From assembly GCA_964023205.1 (NCBI GenBank), contig OZ026847.1:13399182-13463181 (forward strand): DNA of 64,000 bases, in the 5' to 3' direction. How positions within the stretch are numbered: position 1 is the stretch's first letter; the number at the start of each line of letters is the position of its first letter. This DNA comes from Lutraria lutraria. Lineage: Eukaryota; Mollusca; Bivalvia; Venerida; Mactridae. The notes below the pieces were generated by a model. The model was not told where the DNA came from, ran no database searches, and was given only the letters and a program-made list of their open reading frames with translations. The translations under genes and the position numbers were made by a program. This document shows, piece after piece, positions 23,890-35,765 of the stretch.

Positions 23890-24344
23890 TGCGTTGAAGG
23901 AAGACCGCACCGATTATTACTTTTGAAATATAAAACTATCGTAGATTATTCCTGATTCTTACTTCCGGTTTTACGACAACATAAATGAGAACTTCACAGA
24001 GTACTCCCTTTAAGGGCGAAAAAACTATCTCTGATCGTTATTTGAAACTCTAATTAACAATCCACTAAAACTGTTCTGGCCGTCGGAAGCAATTGTCTTG
24101 ATCTGACAAATGAGCAGTTTTGATTGGCTCACCTGTTGATGACGTTGCATAAGAAGAAAAAGATAAAGTGACAATCGAAGGAGAGTCACAGAGGCGAGCG
24201 TGTACCTCATACCGTACTTTAATGCATATTTTATATATTATCATTGAGTCCGTTTTTCGTTGTCATTACATGAAATGAATTCATGAAACATAAAAACACG
24301 ATACTGTAAGACATCAAAATTAAGACCATATTTTGGACCAAAGA

Positions 24345-24510
24345 GGAACCTTCGTTGTCGAGTGGAGTAAGGTCTCTGACTTGTGTTTGCTAGCCACAAA
24401 CCGCTGTGAGTTCGAATCCCGCTGGAGACCGACATTTATATGTGAGAATGCTGTCTAGCCAGCTTACGGAATGTCGATGGTTCTACCTATGTATACACCT
24501 AGTGTCTTTG
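24345..24510 (+). mobile_element. tRNA-derived SINE, family 2, copy 2
   Basis: The tRNA-like head has a good B-box, GAGTTCGAATCCCGC. The body is GAGACCGACATTTATATGTG then CCAGCTTACGGAATGTCGAT, matching the other family members. Confidence 0.6.
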
Positions 24511-25566
24511 TCCATCGTTATAGATATTGGTGCGAAATCATAGTACTAAAAGTACTCATGGAATTTGAACTTACACAGAATTGCACTGCATGGAACGGGA
24601 ACTACTATTAGTTTTACAACTTCATGGCGGATGTAGAAAGAACGTAGTGCTTTGGTCCGCATGTAAATTCATGCGCACCGAGCGAGTCACGGCAAAGGAA
24701 GACTGGACTATCGTTCAGTTTCCTAAAAAACGGACCAAACAATCGATCTGTATATATTGACGTGACCCCAATGACATGTTGAAAAATGCAGGTAATGAAA
24801 AAATATTTGTGTAAAGTTGGTCGCTAAGTGAGAGTTTAATGTATATTAGATTGTTCTTATGCCATCAAAAACTATCTGTTCCTATTTTTAGGCGTTTGCT
24901 ACAAATGTTCGTAGTCCTTGATTATGTTTCTTCTCATCTACAAAAACCACACATGCCTATATGTAGTTATACCTTTTGTCAGGTGAGAGTTGCGCTGCTG
25001 ATATGTTGATGTGGGAGGCATGGTCGCCGGAACGTAATCGTGACACTTTTGGATAATGTTTTTCTAGTTATTTAAAATTCTGACAGCAAAAATTCTGACA
25101 GTCATAGATATTAATGTTCATACTTTTTTCTGAAAACTCTTTGGTAGATGGAAAAACTTGTGTCTTTCTATTTTAGTTTTTTGTCACTGAAATGTGAACG
25201 TAATGGGAAAGTGTACCTTTCCCGCACACCAATCTTCTATCAAATTATTTGAAATTAACAAAGAAAAAAGGCTCGAAATTGTCAGTGTACGCTGTGCTAG
25301 TATTACTATCTATAGTAAGGTAGTTAAACTGTCTTACACAGCCCAGTGGTTAAATATGTGATATAAAACACTTGTTCTGTCCACATCTTTCTTTCATAAT
25401 TGCTAACAAGACATTATGAAACAATAGAAGTATACATATAACAGTTTATATTTCAATTTACCTGTTCCTTGCTGACAGCTATTAAGCATTGTACGTCAAG
25501 TAGACATCATTTTGATAGACAGAATCGTGGTTCACAAACCCCCATCATACCTTGAGGCAAAATTCT

Positions 25567-25655
25567 CATTGTCGTAAAAAGGCAGTACACATTTTCATTG
25601 TCGTAAAAAGGCAGTACACATTTTCATTGTCGTAAGAAGGCTGTACACAGTTTTC
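25567..25655 (+). repeat. 29-bp tandem repeat, three copies
   Basis: The unit CATTGTCGTAAAAAGGCAGT-ACACATTTT occurs twice without change and a third time with three substitutions. Confidence 0.9.
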
Positions 25656-25849
25656 GTTATCTAGTCTACGAAAAAAAGTCTGTCCTATCATAAACGAATT
25701 CTAATTTCTAGATCGAATGAATATAGCGTTCATTTGTATTGAATATCCGATTGCCTGTGTATAACAGTTACTGATAAATAATTTCTTACTTTTAATTGCA
25801 TGCAGGAATAAACGTGTGTGCTACTTATGACAAGTTAAACGTATTTCAA

Positions 25850-26015
25850 GGTCCTCCATAGCCGTCTGCTAATAGTCTGAGTCTAACAATGACTAGCCCC
25901 TCACCGCTGGGAGTTCCAATCCCACCATGGACCAGAAAATATTACATGTATGAAGGAAGCTTTCGAGCTAGCTTACGGAAGATCTCTAGATATAGTTTTA
26001 TTCAGGTGTATATGA
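25850..26015 (+). mobile_element. tRNA-derived SINE, family 2, copy 3
   Basis: AATGACTAGCCCCTCACCGC then TGGGAGTTCCAATCCCACC (decayed B-box) and CGAGCTAGCTTACGGAAGAT show membership. Confidence 0.6.
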
Positions 26016-26426
26016 TTGGGGTATTTCTCCCCCGTTTACGTCGGAAAAAACAAACCAAACAGCTTTGTCTGTAAGAGTTACGTTTGCATCCCAGTAAAAA
26101 AGACCAAACGGTACTGAGAATTGTTCGAAGATGTAGTTTTCTATCATTTTCTTTACATCCATCCGCGGGATTATTTTTCTGCGTTTTTCAGTGCAGAAAA
26201 TCAATAATCAACGGCGAAATCAATACATTTGTAGTTATAATGATAGGCAAATCTATAGCCGAAAAGTTCTGCGAGGTTCCAAGTCCGAGTCTTTTAATTT
26301 ATAGAAAAATAATAGAAATGCTAATCTCGGTTTGAAAATCATTCTACATATGCTTAGCCTGTAAAATGATATTCACAATGACTATGCGGATCTGTACCAT
26401 AATAGAAACACTGGTGAAATACAATG

Positions 26427-26690
26427 TACAGGCAAACCTGTTAAACAATGCCTTGTTTAGAAGGACAAATGTGATGGCCTTTATTGACAGGTGGCCTTTA
26501 TTGACAGGTGGCCTTTATTGACAGGAGGCCTTTATTGACAGGTGGCCTTTATTGACAGGTGGTCTTTATTGACAGGTGACCTTTATTCTGAGGTAATTTT
26601 CTTCTATATTATCATTTATTTTAGTATAATTGTTTTTATACACAGGGTGAACTTTATTCGGGGGTAGACGCTTACGCAGGATTGACTGTA
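26427..26690. mobile_element. TCAAACCTGTG-family MITE with internal 17-bp array
   Basis: Ends are TACAGGCAAACCTGTTAAAC and ACGCAGGATTGACTGTA. Bases 26475-26593 hold seven near-identical tandem copies of TGGCCTTTATTGACAGG, a block present once or twice in the other copies. The element has therefore generated its own minisatellite. Confidence 0.75.
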
Positions 26691-29600
26691 ACTAGAAAAT
26701 GATATTCATTATGTGCAGATTTGACACTAGTGAAAAAAAAAATTCAATAACTTAAAGTTCATTATTATTACGCTATATATAATCTACTGGAGTGTTGTGG
26801 TATGAGATCGCCACTCAACTCAGAAACTCAAAATACTCTCGATTGAATATTTCAGCAGAAGAGACAGGACTTAAACACACTCGTAATACAGACATGTAAA
26901 TATTTATCTCGCTCTGTCAATAAAAAATGTCTACTTTATACTAATTGACCGTTTCATTCATATTTAGTCATGTATGATTGACAACATGGTCATTAGTAAC
27001 TGGGCTAAACCTGTCCAGATTGTCAGAGAACCCTTTAATTGAATATAACCACTGTCAGCTGGCCACTTATCATCTTTACGACATGGATAAATATACACAG
27101 ACAGGTACATACCGAGGGCTCAGCGCAACACTGTCGTAACTTGTTCTTATTTCAATATGAGTTACGACATTGTTGCGTTGAACCCTCGATACATTGTCAA
27201 GGACGTCCACAAAACAATGGATACGGGAGGTTTTTTTTTTTTGGTCGCATATACTGCATGTAGTATAGATCTACCAGTAACCATATTATTGGTAAAACAC
27301 CATGTTTCACTATCTCCCTGATTTACAGATAAAGACGTCGAGACACTCTATCGTATAATTATGTATTTATGTCCACTTTTTTAACAATATCAATAAAAGT
27401 CAAACTTAAGTACATGGACCTATAATGGCGAGAAAGAATGAACAGTGTATTATTTTGTATAATAAACAAAAAATAATTAAACAAACAAATATACCTTTAC
27501 CAAACGTATCGTAACACTTTTCCACAGAGCTGCTGGTAGCTGAAACTCGGGTTGGACAATACAAATGGTATCATTGATATAAAAGTGTATCTTGCGGAAC
27601 AGAGAGTAGGATGGTGGGGAAATAGTTGTATGAACATAAATAATCACTGATCTACAGCAAATTATAAGGTGTTATAATTCTATTCAATAACACGTTTATA
27701 AAGCCAACAAGTCGTGTTACCGGTTACCCGGCCAATCCCCTGTTTTGGATTGTCCCTAAAGTTTTTAAAAGCATATAACCGAAGTATGAAAATATTTGGT
27801 GACTGATTGAGGCTTCAAAGTACAAAGGTATGATAAAAAAGTGTTGCGACCGAAAACACTACTATGATTTTCTCATCAGCACAAAAAGTTGCCGCGATTA
27901 GGAATTCTTTGCATCCGCTTCAATCGGAACTCCTTGGCGTTTGTTCAAAGAAAATGCGTATTCTCTTTGACGGAAATGTCCGGGTAGGGACTTTAATGCA
28001 TGTATATAAGTCCTTTGTCCGTGATAAACGAGTATTTATGATATTTCATCCGCTGTTGCAGTTGTTAAAAATTGTTGTTGGTTTGCTATGTGCGAATTAA
28101 TAAACACAAAATTTAGATATATGATATGCATTTTTTTTTAAATAACAACAAATGAAAAGAACAACTATACTTACGACAGAAAAAATAAATCTACATGTTC
28201 CCTTCAATTTCAATATACGGTAAAGTCGTTTTGGAAATTTTGCTTTCCGTAACAGTTTTCCCTGTCACTCGCTCGGCGCGCCTGAATTTTGATTTTGTTA
28301 AGTTATTATTTATTAGAGGTATGTAATTTACACAATAGAAATATAAAAGATGCACTAATCTTTGTGCAGTTATTCAGATCTGTTTTCCCCATAAATTTGT
28401 TCTTTACCCCAAAATACGATTTTAATAAGGGAGGTAACCGTTATAGATTAGTACTATTTAACTAAACAGTTGTCTCCCTTGTTTAAAAAATCCAGGGGAA
28501 ATTCCCATTATTTTCCGTATTATTAGACAAGTTTATTTTTTGAGCGCTTTACATGTTCAAGGTAAATTATCTTTTTTTCTTTTGTTTTCCGTGTTTAAAG
28601 ATAGATCAATAGTTATCTGTGTCACATTAGGTAATATTCTATTTTGAATTAATATAAATAAATTGACATTGAATTCTATTTATAGAACACATGGACGTAC
28701 AAATTTTGTATACGTTATTTACTGTACGAGTGTTTAAGTCGGATTGTTTGATTTTTTATTTTATTATTAATGATAGCTTTAATTGTCCAAGAAAAAAATA
28801 AGCAATTTATGAGTAAACAACCAACATGTAGATCTATATTTAAACCAGGTCAATAACGAAAACACATTCTTATTTATTGATACGTAAAAACATCAGTATA
28901 TTGTACACAAGTATAAATAAATATATATATGTAGTTTATGTACGTACATATATACACAACGTTTAAGGCCAAGCCGCATATTTCGTCATGTTTCTTGGTT
29001 CATTGATGAAACTTAATGTAAAATCACATTGAATTTAAGAATTCAGTGTTGAGGCCACTTTGGACCTAAAACAATTAGTTCGTTTCTGGTTCTATGCTCA
29101 TCTGAAATAGTGTAGGTGTGTAGGGAAACTTTTATATTATTAAAAGCCGCAACTAAGCTAAATAATACATTTGTATATAAAATGGACTCATATTGAATTG
29201 CTATAAAGGTCTTCCTCTCGCCTAATAAAAAGTAAAAAAACATAGAGTAAATCGGGTAACCAGAAACCATGAAATTTGCCGCATCCTACTTGAGTATACA
29301 CCATATTAATGTTTAATCATGGTCTAATGCATTACATGCCCTATATCGTACTTTCTGACTATCTGCTACACGAAATTCGTACAAACCAATTATGGTTATA
29401 TGTTTGGTATTATTGATATTGTGTAATCATATCTGTTTAACATGCATCTTTCACTGAAACTGATGCAATTTTTTCGTCAAGTCCATCCTTAAAAAATAGC
29501 TTTTTTTTGGGGGGGGGGGGATAGGAAGGATATTCTTCTTTATTTATTTTTTACAATGAACCTCAAAATGCTATGTATATATTGAAAAAATAAACATGGG

Positions 29601-30215
29601 ACCAGAAAAGTCGGATAGGGATGTTTTTGGTGACTAGTAAGTATGTAGCGTAACTCCAAACAAAATGATTTTTAAGGATGGTCTAAATGATTTGAAAAAT
29701 GAGCTACTCCCATACATATTTGTGACTCAAAGCCCCGGACGTGATGTGCCATCAAACGGTATCTATCCTGACATGGAAAAAATCATTTGCAAAGACAATG
29801 ACACCAGGCAAAGTTTATCGAATGACAAAAGTTAGACAAAAATGACTTTATATAGCTTTATTTAAGAACTTATTTAACATTAACATTAAAATTGTCTTGC
29901 ATATTTAGGTACACAAACCAAGACGGACAGACAGGATGTGAAATAAAATGCCCGGAATAACCACGCCATTAAATAATTCATGTCCGTCATGGAAGTTCAT
30001 GATGCGGGTCCTTAAAGTCTAACAAGGCAAGAACATTTTCGTTTGAAATTCTAAGACCAGTCAGAGGTTGAACTCACGTTATCACAGAGTTGTCTCCCTT
30101 CATTAAAAGATTCAAACGCTACAGACGGTATCATCAATGTGATTTATTTAAGGCGCAGAAGAAAAGGGACGAAGCTTTGAATATAAACGTCTTTTGTCTA
30201 ATACACATTAGGAAC

Positions 30216-31745
30216 ATGATTAAGTCAGGCGACCCAGTTTTTTCGTCTTATGTATATCATACATTAGATTGTTTAGGTTACAGCAAAAGTATTCAAACGT
30301 CAAGAATAAAAATGATGAACAAAATGGCAATGGAAAATTCTCGTATTACAAACGATTTAGTGGCGAATGTTCATAGAAATTTAAACCAAAGGCTAGGCAT
30401 CGAACGCACTCGGTCATGTATAGAAACAACTTGTTTGGCTGTTGGAAGTGCAGGTGACGGCGTAGTTAATTATCTTCAAAGCGACATGGATTTTATTTTT
30501 TTACTAAGCGATATAATTTGTGTAGATAACCCGAGTTATGCTACTGGCTTCCTAGAGCTTAAGCCAGATTATAGTGGCACACCACCGGGTTATGTAAAAC
30601 TTACAACGGCTAATTTTATTAGCAATCTTCCTGATCGGCTTTGTGGTAGTCGACACCTTTGTGGTAGGTCAAAATCTGGCCGACCTTACCTCTCAAGCAA
30701 ATTATTTAAGGCCGATTTTACAATGGGTAGTAGAATAGTTCCATTGACACATTATCATGGAATCAATGAATTCAAACATTCTGCCACTGGTCCAGCGCAA
30801 TCTTCAGACACGTCGATTGGTTACCATGGTGTAGTGTCTTCTATCAAGATAAACTCTCAAATTGATGTGGTTCCGGCTCTTTATTATTTCGGTGCAAATG
30901 CACTCAAACAGTGGGTTAATCGAATACGATTTAATGAATGGCCTCCCGAAAGTGTTAAAGAAGCTGTTTCAATATCAAATGTGTATGTCGTGGCTATTGG
31001 AGAGAAAGGGAGTGTAACCGAAGACTTAGAATGGCGAATATCGTACACTGAAGCTGAGAAAATTCTGATGATAAATACCAACAACACACAACACAAAGTG
31101 TACGCATTGCTGAAAATGATCTGCAAAGAAATTTTACAACCAGAATGTCCTTCCGTGACGTCATACATGATGAAAAACGTCATGTTTTGGACTTTCGAAA
31201 GGCTCCCAGCGTGTTTGTTTGTACCAACGCAATTAATACGATTAGTCATGCATGCGTTGTGGTTCTTTAGGCATTCTCTACAGAATGATCATTTACCAAA
31301 CTACTTCTCAATGGAAAGGAACCTGATTTCAGGAAGAATCTACGGACAGGAAAAGGAAAGGCTGATATCTCTCTTGTCAACATTACTTGATGAAAGAGAA
31401 AGAATTATCTTGAGATTATCAACATTGTCCAATTATCTTTCAGTAATGAGGGATATGCCCCATATTTGTACCCTGTATGGACTTTGGCGGGACAGAGCCG
31501 AAGAATTATTTCTTATGAAATCTTTGCTTGACTGTGCACATATGAAGGCTGATTACCTTGGGAAAAGAACAGCATTACTTGATTCGACGTGGGAAGGTAT
31601 GAAGGACGAAAAAAGTATGAATATCGGTTATTCACTCTTTGCGCCAGACTTGTTAACCATGCTAGTGACGGACAAAATGCAAGCAGCTATCAACATCTTC
31701 CAAAAACGCTTCGATATGATGATGCTTGTACCAATTAAAAAGTAA
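30216..31745 (+). CDS. Mab-21 domain protein, cGAS-like receptor (cGLR) candidate
   Basis: A single open frame with Mab-21/cGAS nucleotidyltransferase layout. Counting from the open-frame start at 30090, the NTase motif is GS at 119-120 with D132 and D134 in SDMDFIF, and the third acid is D259 in QIDVVPAL. The C-terminal Mab-21 part has WRISYTEAEKILM (315-327), SYMMKNVMFWTFE (358-370) and LPNYFSMERNL (402-412). The acidic triad is intact, so enzymatic activity (making a cyclic dinucleotide after ligand binding) is possible. No cGAS-type zinc-ribbon Cys/His cluster is seen. The frame opens after TGA at 30069 but the first ATG is 30216 (509 residues), which fits the usual start of bivalve relatives. 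The codon at 30090 is TTG, not a start. Alternatively an acceptor ATCACAG at 30081-30087 joins an upstream exon. AATAAA at 32495 is a possible poly(A) signal. Ligand and product are unknown. Confidence 0.85.
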   Translation: MIKSGDPVFSSYVYHTLDCLGYSKSIQTSRIKMMNKMAMENSRITNDLVANVHRNLNQRLGIERTRSCIETTCLAVGSAGDGVVNYLQSDMDFIFLLSDIICVDNPSYATGFLELKPDYSGTPPGYVKLTTANFISNLPDRLCGSRHLCGRSKSGRPYLSSKLFKADFTMGSRIVPLTHYHGINEFKHSATGPAQSSDTSIGYHGVVSSIKINSQIDVVPALYYFGANALKQWVNRIRFNEWPPESVKEAVSISNVYVVAIGEKGSVTEDLEWRISYTEAEKILMINTNNTQHKVYALLKMICKEILQPECPSVTSYMMKNVMFWTFERLPACLFVPTQLIRLVMHALWFFRHSLQNDHLPNYFSMERNLISGRIYGQEKERLISLLSTLLDERERIILRLSTLSNYLSVMRDMPHICTLYGLWRDRAEELFLMKSLLDCAHMKADYLGKRTALLDSTWEGMKDEKSMNIGYSLFAPDLLTMLVTDKMQAAINIFQKRFDMMMLVPIKK

Positions 31746-33329
31746 AGTGTTTGAAATGATCCAAAATATCATTTATGGGAGAAAAACTTTTGTATCTTTA
31801 TTTTGTGACGATTGGGATGTTCACAAACTCTTGTTTAAGGATTTCAATCTGTAATTCGAAACCTTTATTTTGAAGAGTACTTAATTTCATTAATTTTACT
31901 GACATATTCCTGTGGGGTCATGTGTTCAAACCCGACTGGGACCATATTTTTGTCTTTTTAGTTTTTAGGTAACGTTTCGTATTAAGAACATGAATTTATA
32001 CAGTTACTGTAGTATGGAAGAACATTTTGTGTAGACATTATATATATACACACATAGTAGTTATTTTTGAGAAAATGTCAGCTATTGCCCTGATTTAGTT
32101 TTTATTTTAACGATATTTATCAATTTGGTAAAAGGCTAAAATCTTGACTAAATCGTAAAGGGGCTTGGTTAAATGTTTCACTTTTTCTGCAACATAGTAA
32201 TTCCAAACATCGTATAAACCATTTGAATTGAAGTAACATTGGTTACCCTTAGACTTATACACATTCTCGTATTTATTGTATCATCGGTTAGAGAGACAGG
32301 CCAATTTTCATAAAGGTGACTTCATTTGATTTGATTTTATTTTACATTATGGTTAGAGGAACAGAAATGGTTGTAACTCTCTTAACTGACGGTAAAAGTT
32401 TTTTTTTTAAATTCACCTGTAAAAGTCTTAATGGATATACAAAAGAATGACAATATTTAAAATACGATCATTAGACTTCGAAAACCTTTAATGAAATAAA
32501 CTGCAGATCAACATCAGAAGATTATGGTTATTGAACTATTCAGAAGTACTTGAAATGGCTTAAGGAGATATCTGACAGTTTCCTCTATTTTACACATAGG
32601 CATATAAGCAAAATAAAAACGTATACTTTTTTTAAAACTTTGCATGATCATAACATATGATAATAGAAACATTTTGAGATAAACAAAAATGAGGGTCGTG
32701 GTGCTCGTTTTTGAGTCATCTGCCCTTGAATGTGACATCTTGGCTTATTTTAGGTCATTTCAAGGGCAGATAATTCATAATGTAGGAAAACAAGGTCTTA
32801 TTTATTTTCCTTTTTAAGTAGCTGACTCTTTTCATGCAATCGCCCAAGATTTCAAGATCTGCTAATGAGTGTTTTTCTATATGTTTCTTATTTACCGTAA
32901 CCAATGCCAATTTTCATAAAACTTGGTTTAATTTTGAAGAATTGTCTGTTAACTTCAACTGAAAAAAGCTAATACAATTTTTTAATAGAATTGCATGAAA
33001 TTTTGTATTTTTGACCAAGAATAAAATGAGAAACATAATCCAAAAGTAAAAATATGGCATTTTAAGATTTATGTATGAGTGATATGCCCTTGAAATGACA
33101 TAAATTAAGCGTTTTCAGTTTGCCTATGTGTTTATTGATAATAGTAAAATTAACGTCAAGGTTGCGCAATAGCAACCTTAATATCATTGAATGATAATAT
33201 TTTCTATTGCATTGTATTCAGGTTTGAGTAAGGAACATTTCCGTGCGTCATTAAAATTTACTACTAAAATAGTTTAATGTTGTAAAACAAAGATTACCTG
33301 ATGCTGTCATACAGAATTGGCATTCGGAT
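31746..33329. other. 3' flank of the Mab-21 gene
   Basis: AT-rich, with a candidate poly(A) hexamer AATAAA at 32495-32500 (about 750 nt after the stop). A weak tRNA B-box-like GTGTTCAAACCCGAC occurs near 31920 but without an A-box. Nothing else can be supported. Confidence 0.4.
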
Positions 33330-33660
33330 GTTAGGATCTGTACTAGAGCTAGAAGTTATGTGTTAGTTTGTGATCTAGGCTTACAAGCATATCTGACCAT
33401 GGCAAATATGAGAAAGTTTAGAAAATCATATTCGCGTTTTAGAATGTCTCCACATAGATTAAAGATTGAAACTGTATGTTAGATGACAAAAACCAGTAGC
33501 AGTTTGGTGAAAGAAAATGTAAGTTTTGTTCCAAATTAAAAGATAAATTTCATGCATCATTAGAATGTCACATGTACAATGAATTGAGAAAACAGTTCTT
33601 TAGACTAAGTATTCTTTTTGGAAAAAGCCAAATACGCCAAACATTTTAAATTAATAACTG
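33330..33660 (+). pseudogene. Decayed LINE 3' end (zinc-knuckle region)
   Basis: Broken frames give RKFRKSYSRFRMSPHRLKIE and then, after a frameshift, CKFC...FH...LEC with HMYNELRKQFF. This is the same C-terminal arrangement as the LINE at 47601-49400 (CLLC, YHF, CPLYINIRKQF). It is an old remnant of that family. Confidence 0.6.
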
Positions 33661-33899
33661 CAAAAATGAAAGACAAATGTGTTATCAAAAAGTTCTCTTG
33701 TTTATTTTTGAAATATTTGAGTTACGAGCTAATGTAGATTAAATGTAACCAATATTCTAAATTCCTGTTTGGAACTTGATTTAATAATCGTTGGTAAAGG
33801 TCAACTTTGTTTAATATCCTATGTTGTCCTGTACTTTTTTTGTCATTTTTTTACATTCAATGTATTGTATGATGTCCATTCATGTATTATGCATTTTCG

Positions 33900-34480
33900 C
33901 TTGAGTAACTTTTAATCCATTAAAATCGGAGTCTCTCCTTGTATCAAGAAAACGCAATCGCCTTCCACATCCACCCTTGCAGTTGTTTCAGCAATGCATA
34001 CCTGAGGTTGTAAATCACAAACATCTTGGTGTCCCTCTGTCCAATGATTGTAATTAGCACTCTCATCTTAAGTATGTAACAGACAAAGCATGGAAACGAG
34101 CTGGCATCATGCGAAAACTTATAAGTTTTCCATTGACCGCAAATCCCTTGAAATTATATACACATCCTTTATAAGACCGATTCTCGAATATTCTGATGTT
34201 GTTTGGAGCAATTGTACCAAAATATGAACTTGACCAACTCGATAAAATCCAGAACGAATGTGCTCGCATAGCATCGGGTGCAACTAAACTTATTTCATTG
34301 GAGGAACTTTACAGAGAAATTAGTTGGGAAACACTTTCTAAAAGAAGATACAAACATAGACTGTCTCTATTTTACAAAATGCAAAAAATAATAACCAGAC
34401 ACCCGAATACTTCTCTTCTCTAATACCTCGTTCTACTAATTCGAATTATAACTTAAGAGTCTTTCGTTCTAATCCTTTCC
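33900..34480 (+). pseudogene. Decayed non-LTR reverse transcriptase C-terminus (second LINE type)
   Basis: Pieces read SLLVSRKRN...HKHLGV, KAWKRAGIMRKL, then FIRPILEYSDVVWSN and KIQNECARIASGATKLISLE with ELYREISWETLSKRRYKHRL. These are the thumb/connection region after the reverse transcriptase core of CR1/Jockey-like LINEs. A stop and frameshifts break it. The longest piece is 34196-34423. Confidence 0.65.
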
Positions 34481-35572
34481 TTATATAAATATGATATATA
34501 TATATGCTTGGTTTTATCATGTACTTGTGAATGTTGGATGACTTGGAATAAATATGTTTAAACTACCATGAGTGCACCAACCTTGACATAGTGTTTATGT
34601 TAATATATCCTTATCTAACATAGATTATCACTGTACATATATACTCAATGGAACGTTGTCCACATGTATTATTGAAATAAATCTTGTAATCTTAGTTCTG
34701 GTAAAGATTCCAGGCCACCTGATTAAGCCACGTGACCGCCTGTATGTTACTGAATAGCGTTTAAAACATGCCTAAGCCCATATTAACATCAGAAAGATCA
34801 GTTTTCCGTTCCACATAACGTATTTATAACTTGCTGATCGGATCTCTAATCAATATCTAAAGGCGGCCTGTCTGACGGGCTTACATTTTGGTACAAGTCA
34901 GCAATCAAAATCAAAACATTTTTATTTTTTCCGTCTTTAGTAATGTCCGAGGGTTCATATTTGGTTAAAGTAGCTAGCCGGCTTATGAGCAGCGCACACT
35001 TTGTTCCTTGACCAATGGAATTAAGTGAACATCCGTAACTTTAGACATAATTCTTGCGTGTATGGTTTATATTGATTTATTTTAAGAGTACTGTATTTCT
35101 GTTGTGACGCCTTCACTTGCTGTTTGCTAAACCTGCTGCTTTTTCTAAATCTACCAATTTCGAATGTATGCAGTTTGCATGGACTGTGCATGTTGTTCAC
35201 GTGGACTTTGTTTTTTGTTTGTTTGTTGTTGTGTGTTATTATCTTTTTATTTCAAGATTCTGTGATATCACTAGATGTGTACATATATTGACATGTATCA
35301 TGATTGTTGATGGATGGTTGTGTAATACGTGGTAATTTATTCTTTGCGTAATTATGGCGTATTTGTATCTTCTGTTCTGTATACTTATGTATGCCTCTAA
35401 ATAGATGAAACACTTTTGATTCATTTATAAGCAGAAATGTAGTAAATAATGGCAATGTTCCGACTGAGAACAACAACACCATCATCATGCATTTCCATGA
35501 TAATAAATGTAAATCAATTTTCCGCGAAAATACAATATGATTGAAACTTACGCTTGTATGTCGTGAGTCATA

Positions 35573-35765
35573 ACGTATTTTCTATCACCAGAAATATAAT
35601 TATGATACTATTTTGTAAATGCGTTAGTCTTAACTACTAACTTGATTCGAAAAATCTTGAACGATCTACGTGATGAAATGAATGCATAATACTAAACACA
35701 ATTTATGACAATCCCGTACAATTAGGAACGATTTGAATATTCTAAATATAGTTTAAATACAGTAT
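35573..35765 (+). repeat. Local duplication, copy 1
   Basis: GTATTTTCTATCACCAGAAA, TATTTTGTAAATGCGTT, TGAACGATCTACGTGAT, ACAATTAGGAAC and TTTGAATATTCTAAATA recur in order at 36880-37066. Confidence 0.7.

Larger units (their letters stand above)
23890..30215. other. Intergenic region between the Reeler and Mab-21 genes (opposite strands, divergent)
   Basis: Contains SINEs at 24345 and 25850, a 29-bp tandem repeat at 25567, and the expanded MITE at 26427. A T7G12 run lies at 29502-29520. A minus-strand stretch near 27500-27640 has splice-like borders and a CCAAT-type motif near 27730, and could be an upstream noncoding exon of the Reeler transcript. That is speculative. No confident gene was found. 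Confidence 0.5.

Noticed and set aside
30884..31249. 121-codon minus-strand frame
   Set aside because: Antisense shadow of the Mab-21 coding exon.
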